DNA from: a virus
Length of the DNA stretch: 28,140 nt
IMG/VR virus record: IMGVR_UViG_3300034073_002611
Location: 1 to 28,140 of that record
Strand: one strand, 5' to 3'
Translations under genes and position numbers: made by a program
In this document: positions 27,969 through 28,140 of the stretch, piece by piece
How the letters are laid out: the number at the start of each line of letters is the position of its first letter
Position numbering within the stretch: the first letter of the stretch is position 1
The notes under the pieces: model-generated
Seen by the model: only the letters and a program-made list of their open reading frames with translations
What the model was told of the DNA's origin: nothing
The model's database searches: none

Positions 27969-28140
27969 GACCTTCTCCATATTCTACATCTGTAGTATAC
28001 TTTTTCATACTGTTAATGACGCTAATTATTTTTCCTAACAACACACAATTGTCCTCATGTCCGCTTGTTAAGTATTTGTCCCAAATCTTACCATTAACCT
28101 TAAAATCTTCATACAATCCTTTAAGTTGATTTAGATTGTC
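27943..28140 (-). CDS. Unknown protein, C-terminal part (5' end outside window)
   Basis: Open from base 28140 to a TAG at 27943-27945, 65 residues visible. The segment is helical at first (NQLKGLYEDFKVNGKIWDKY) and has a GKIISVINSMKKYTTD stretch. It overlaps the start of the next gene by 26 bp, as is usual here. No family is recognised from this fragment. Confidence 0.65.
   Translation of the reverse strand, partial: DNLNQLKGLYEDFKVNGKIWDKYLTSGHEDNCVLLGKIISVINSMKKYTTDVEYGEGHEFPKRFL

Noticed and set aside
1-28140. CRISPR arrays, insertion sequences, integrase or attachment sites
   Set aside because: No regularly spaced repeats, transposase or recombinase motifs, or long terminal inverted repeats were found.

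Overview
This window looks like part of the accessory and metabolic half of a large, AT-rich tailed dsDNA phage (probably a myovirus). The evidence is: tightly packed, mostly small genes with ATGA/TAATG-type overlaps; almost everything on the minus strand; a T4-type rIIA-rIIB pair; a phage-style DNA replication and repair set (AEP-like primase, ATP-dependent ligase, endonuclease VII, UvdE, a RuvB-like ATPase); ThyX; free-standing HNH genes; and many tiny unknown proteins. No virion structural, terminase or integration genes are present. The host cannot be named from this sequence, but the promoters are of ordinary bacterial sigma-70 type.

Layout (minus strand unless stated). 1-1.4 kb: start of a RuvB-like helicase, overlapped by a zinc-ribbon protein whose C-terminus resembles RuvA domain III, then two unknown genes. 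1.5-2.6 kb: AEP/RepB-like primase. 2.67-2.80 kb: an unexplained structured RNA with two T-arm-like hairpins. 2.8-6.4 kb: rIIB and rIIA homologues. 6.4-9.2 kb: membrane, coiled-coil and unknown proteins, a plus-strand sulfotransferase and an APH/kinase-like protein. 9.25-9.99 kb: a plus-strand HNH endonuclease abutting a tRNA gene split by a 206-nt group I intron. 10.1-13.6 kb: HTH and PspC proteins, a HhH-GPD-like glycosylase and a second sulfotransferase. 13.6-16.5 kb: DNA ligase, endonuclease VII and a complete tmRNA. 16.5-19.9 kb: small unknowns, zinc-ribbon proteins and a cytidine-deaminase-like protein. 20-21.5 kb: a plus-strand HNH gene overlapping the 3' end of uvdE. 21.6-26.2 kb: two HExxH metallopeptidase-like genes, a polysaccharide pyruvyl transferase-like protein, ThyX and small genes. 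26.2-28.1 kb: tRNA-Gly, a calcineurin-like phosphoesterase and unknowns.

The genes fall into a few themes. DNA replication, recombination and repair: primase, ligase, endonuclease VII, RuvB-like, UvdE, HhH-GPD. Nucleotide metabolism: ThyX and the deaminase. Translation support or ribosome rescue: tmRNA, tRNA-Gly, split tRNA. Surface or glycan modification: two sulfotransferases and a pyruvyl transferase. Eleven minus-strand sigma-70-like promoters can be read directly. Seven of them carry a shared (C/A)CGAT(A/G) element inside the spacer, which suggests a common regulator. Three intergenic GGTGTATTT motifs and four AGTCTAGGA motifs mark additional, unrecognised control or processing sites.
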